Under the pieces are notes generated by a model. The model worked only from the letters and a program-made list of their open reading frames with translations. It had not been told where the DNA came from and did no database searches. From Haloarcula rara (GTDB lineage: Archaea; Halobacteriota; Halobacteria; Halobacteriales; Haloarculaceae), in NCBI RefSeq assembly GCF_029338235.1, contig NZ_CP119785.1, forward strand, positions 1,798,001-1,862,000: a stretch of DNA of 64,000 nt. The letters are read 5' to 3'. How positions within the stretch are numbered: position 1 is the first letter of the stretch; every line of letters begins with the position of its first letter. The position numbers and the translations under genes were made by a program. Positions 61,257-64,000 of this stretch are shown here, one piece after another.

Positions 61257-61679
61257 ATGATGTTGCCCGCCTGGTCCCGTTCCGATTCGCTGGCCGCCGG
61301 CATCACTATCTTGGCGGCACTGTTCGGTATCGCTCTCTGGCCCCGGCTGCCCGCCGAGGTCGCCATCCACTTCTCCGCGACGGGCACGCCGAATGACTAC
61401 GTCCCGAAAGCAATCGGGGTCGCCCTGCTTCCGGCCATCATGCTCATCACGCAGCTGGTGCTGACGGTCGGCACAGCTGTGGACCCCCCGTCCCATCCGC
61501 AGACGGGTCCGGCTATCACGGTTGCGACGACCGGTTTTCTCGCTCTCGTCCACGTTCTCGTCCTCGCCTGGAACGCCGGCTATTCGGTGCCACTGGAGGG
61601 CTTGCTGGTCGCCTCACTCGTCTTCGCGGCGCTGCTTGTCGGCTACACCGTCTGGCGCGAGGAGTTCGCTATCAGCTGA
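61257..61679 (+). CDS. DUF1648/SdpI-like membrane protein
   Basis: 140 residues from ATG 61257 (ATG 61260 also possible). Four membrane segments. LPAEVAIHFSATGTPNDYVPK is the DUF1648 signature. The family includes SdpI immunity proteins of Bacillus; here the role is unknown. The TATA-like aaatttatc at 61224-61232 fits a leaderless start. Confidence 0.88.
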   Translation: MMLPAWSRSDSLAAGITILAALFGIALWPRLPAEVAIHFSATGTPNDYVPKAIGVALLPAIMLITQLVLTVGTAVDPPSHPQTGPAITVATTGFLALVHVLVLAWNAGYSVPLEGLLVASLVFAALLVGYTVWREEFAIS

Positions 61680-61689
61680 CCGGCAACAC

Positions 61690-61935
61690 AGTGGCGCCAC
61701 CAGAAGACAGGAGTCATCGCCCTCTCCGCCAGGAGGTTCGGTTTCTCGGTCGCGGTTCCGTGACGGCTCACTCGCCACGAGGAAGTTCCACTTCCTCGCC
61801 GCGCTCGCGGCTCACTGCGTTCACGGGTCGCTGTGCTCCCCGTTCACCATTGAGGGCCTCACTTAGTTCGGCCCTCGCTCTCACCGCTCACCTTGTGGGA
61901 GGTCTACGACCTCCCCGCGTTCGCGGCTGCGCCGC
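61690..61935. repeat. Palindrome chain and copy of the neighbouring gene end
   Basis: Triloop palindromes: CGAGGAAGT-TCC-ACTTCCTCG (61778-61798) and GGGAGGTC-TAC-GACCTCCC (61897-61915). A third, CGAGGAAGT-TCT-ACTTCCTCG (61946-61966), lies inside the aminopeptidase gene. About 33 bases around the first and third are nearly identical, 168 bp apart, so the gene end was duplicated into the intergenic region. Confidence 0.75.
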
Positions 61936-62889
61936 TCACTCACCACGAGGAAGTTCTACTTCCTCGCCGTCCGCATAGACGGTCGGCTCCGTCAGGATAC
62001 CGTCCAGATGGATGGGCGCGTGGGTGTCCCCGCCGATGGCGTGGTCGTCGCCGATGGCGATGTGGACGGTCCCCCCCGCTTTCTCGTCGAGCAGCACCGA
62101 GCCGACGAGGTCGGTGACGGCGACGTTGGTCCCGATTCCCAGCTCGGCCAGGTTGTAGGCGTCCTGGCCCACCTCCTCGGCGGCGGTCTCGACCTGCTCG
62201 CGGATGTCGGGGTCCGAGATGTCGGTGACTGTGCCGTCCTCGACCTCGAAGGAGAGGAGCTTCCCGTCGAGTTTCCCGTGGGGGCGCATCGTCCCGTCGA
62301 CGACGAAGGTCCCGTCGGCCGTTTCGGGCGCGATGAACACCTCGCCGGCGGGGAGATTCGACATCTCGCCGGCGTCGTGGACGATGCCGGTGTCGAGATA
62401 CCACTCACGGTCGCCGACGGTGAAGGTGATGTCGGTGCCCTGGGGCGTGGTGACGCGAATCTCGTCGGCGTCGCCGACCTGCGTGAGCACGTCCTCGCAG
62501 TGCTGTTCGATGGCCTCGTAGTCGGCGTCAAGGCCCATCAGGAACACGCCCTCGGTGATGCCCGGCAGCGTGGCGACGCGGGCGCCGGCGGCGTTGGCGT
62601 CGCTGCGGGCCTCCGTATGTGTGAGGCTCTTGGTCGTCGGCGCCAGCACCACGTCGGCGGTCCGCATCGCGCCGGCCACTGGGCGGGGCGGTTCCTCGCC
62701 GTGCTGCTCGCCCGGCGGGTAGCGCACGAAGACCGTGTCGTCGGTAATCTCGCCGGCCACCCGATAGAGGGCCTCGCCGATGGCCTTGCGCTTGTCGTCA
62801 GTGATGACCGCACACGACTCGCCGGGACGGAGGTCCATGCACTGCTTGATGGCCGTCTCGGCGGGGACGCGGAGCGAAGAGTTGTCCAT
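61936..62889 (-). CDS. M29-related aminopeptidase, short form
   Basis: 317 residues. Similar in layout to the gene at 17211 but shorter: DLRPGESCAVITDD, NLPAGEVFIAP, LAELGIGTN and AGGTVHIAIGDDHAIGG. Probably metal-dependent. The C-terminal residues EEVELPRGE are coded by a triloop palindrome shared with the intergenic chain, so the end of the protein may be a repeat-derived extension. Confidence 0.85.
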   Translation of the reverse strand: MDNSSLRVPAETAIKQCMDLRPGESCAVITDDKRKAIGEALYRVAGEITDDTVFVRYPPGEQHGEEPPRPVAGAMRTADVVLAPTTKSLTHTEARSDANAAGARVATLPGITEGVFLMGLDADYEAIEQHCEDVLTQVGDADEIRVTTPQGTDITFTVGDREWYLDTGIVHDAGEMSNLPAGEVFIAPETADGTFVVDGTMRPHGKLDGKLLSFEVEDGTVTDISDPDIREQVETAAEEVGQDAYNLAELGIGTNVAVTDLVGSVLLDEKAGGTVHIAIGDDHAIGGDTHAPIHLDGILTEPTVYADGEEVELPRGE

Positions 62890-63047
62890 ACCCGGGCCTG
62901 GGTCCCTGAGGAATTAACTCTTGGTGGGGCCGACGCGCCGTCGTCAGGTCCTGTTCCGTGGTATCGTGTGACGGGTACAACTATCCGAGTAAGAATCTTT
63001 AATCATTAATCACAAAGAATATATTCCATGGCAGGGAACCCACAGCC

Positions 63048-64000
63048 ATGCTCCATGTGGGCATCAACGGCTTCGGCACGATCGGCAAGCGGGTCGCCGA
63101 CGCGGTGCGTGTCCAGCCGGATATGACGGTCGCTGGCGTCGCCAAACGCTCGCCGAACTTCGAGGCAACCATCGCCGTAGACCGGGGCTATGACCTCTTT
63201 GCCGCCGGCGAGGACGGCGCCGCGCCGTTCGACGCGGCGGGGCTCCGGACCGCGGGCACGGTCCGGGAGATGGTAGCGGCCAGCGACGTGGTCGTCGACA
63301 CCACGCCGGGCGGGGTCGGCGAGACCAACGCCGACCTCTACGCCGACCACGACACGCCGGCCATCTTCCAGGGCGGCGAGTCGGCCGACGTGGCCGAGGT
63401 CAGCTTCAACGCGCGGGCCAACTACGACACCGCCGTGGGCGCCGACACCGCCCGCGTGGTCTCCTGTAACACGACCGGCCTCTCGCGGTTGTTCGCGCCG
63501 CTACAGGAGTCCTACGGCATCGAGAAGGCCCGGGTGACGCTGGTCCGTCGCGGCGGCGACCCCGGCCAGACCGGTCGCGGCCCCATCAACGACACCTTGC
63601 CCGACCCGGTCGAGATTCCCTCCCACCACGGTCCCGACGTCCAGACGGTGTTCCCGGACCTCGCCATCGACACGATGGGGATGAAGGTGCCGACGACCCA
63701 GATGCACACCCACTCGGTCAACGTCACGCTGGAGTCGGCCCCGACCGCCTGCGAGGTCCGGGACCTGCTCGGCGCGGAGTCCAGACTCTTCCTCATTCCC
63801 GAGACGCTGGGCATCGACGGCGCGGGCAAGCTCAAGGAGTACACCCGCGACGCCGGACGCCCGCGCGGGGACGTCTGGGAGAACTGCATCTGGGCCGAGT
63901 CCGTCACCGTCGAGGGCCGCGATTTGTATCTGTTCCAGGCCATCCACCAGGAGGCCGACGTGGTGCCCGAGAACATCGACGCGGTGCGGGCGCTCTCCGA
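63048..64000 (+). CDS. gapII: Glyceraldehyde-3-phosphate dehydrogenase, type II (archaeal), 3' partial
   Basis: At least 317 residues, cut by the window end. Start [20 protein letters not shown] is canonical for archaeal type II GAPDH. Catalytic Cys140 in [10 protein letters not shown], and [11 protein letters not shown] near residue 255. This type acts mainly in gluconeogenesis in Haloferax volcanii. The window also has the type I enzyme at 24906. An AT-rich region (aatcattaatc) lies 35-50 nt upstream. Confidence 0.95.
   Translation, partial: MLHVGINGFGTIGKRVADAVRVQPDMTVAGVAKRSPNFEATIAVDRGYDLFAAGEDGAAPFDAAGLRTAGTVREMVAASDVVVDTTPGGVGETNADLYADHDTPAIFQGGESADVAEVSFNARANYDTAVGADTARVVSCNTTGLSRLFAPLQESYGIEKARVTLVRRGGDPGQTGRGPINDTLPDPVEIPSHHGPDVQTVFPDLAIDTMGMKVPTTQMHTHSVNVTLESAPTACEVRDLLGAESRLFLIPETLGIDGAGKLKEYTRDAGRPRGDVWENCIWAESVTVEGRDLYLFQAIHQEADVVPENIDAVRALS

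Overview
The window comes from a haloarchaeon. The base composition is high in GC, the predicted proteins are rich in Asp and Glu, and many promoters have a TATA box 25-30 nt before the start codon, as expected for leaderless transcripts. It carries haloarchaeal hallmarks: archaellum genes, Bat-type HTH regulators, a PGF-CTERM protein, halophilic plant-type ferredoxins, HVO_0476-type and DUF5809/5810 proteins. The content would fit the Haloarcula group, but the species cannot be fixed by eye.

Layout. 1-5546: end of an archaellum operon (FlaD/E partial, FlaF, G, H, I, J). 5.5-9 kb: small membrane protein, aconitase, dUTPase/dCTP deaminase. 9.1-14.5 kb: Bat-type HTH protein, HalOD1-like protein, methylglyoxal synthase, the queD-queE-queC set for preQ0/archaeosine, and a winged-helix/DICT regulator pair. 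14.5-15.5 kb: gene-poor stretch with a 36-residue ORF, tRNA-Arg(CCG) and a copy of its 3' end. 15.5-22.3 kb: ferredoxin, 6-phosphogluconate dehydrogenase, M29-type aminopeptidase, RimI, two small haloarchaeal proteins, tandem NUDIX genes, rhodanese. 22.3-30.5 kb: central carbon enzymes (HpcH-type aldolase, Lpd, type I GAPDH, enolase-pyruvate kinase operon, glycerol-3-phosphate dehydrogenase). 30.6-33.7 kb: a patchy island with a TumE-type toxin-antitoxin pair, near-identical direct repeats, two gene remnants, UspA and DUF302. 33.7-41.7 kb: sensing (1233-residue Bat/LOV regulator, ferredoxin, chemotaxis transducer plus CheW, unknown protein). 41.9-47.5 kb: pstSCAB-phoU. 47.6-50 kb: otsA-otsB. 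50-55 kb: hydrolases, CBS protein, frameshifted cyclase, PGF-CTERM protein, NUDIX-eIF2B fusion, class V aminotransferase. 55.4-58.2 kb: metal ABC importer behind a DtxR-type palindrome. 58.2-59.1 kb: fluoride riboswitch and two fluoride channel subunits. 59.1-64 kb: pilin-like protein, frameshifted PCMT, zinc-finger protein, SdpI-like protein, second aminopeptidase, and a type II GAPDH cut by the window end.

The genes are mostly core metabolism and environmental response: motility and taxis, phosphate, metal and fluoride homeostasis, osmolyte synthesis, and both glycolytic-type and gluconeogenic-type GAPDH.

The most unusual signals are: (1) chains of short triloop palindromes lying just after stop codons of many genes, one of which appears to have entered the aminotransferase coding region in frame; (2) a well-conserved fluoride riboswitch; (3) a toxin-antitoxin pair with a nested palindromic operator between direct repeats; (4) in-frame 33- and 36-bp tandem repeats in two enzymes; and (5) three genes with single-base frameshifts, which may be sequencing errors or real decay.
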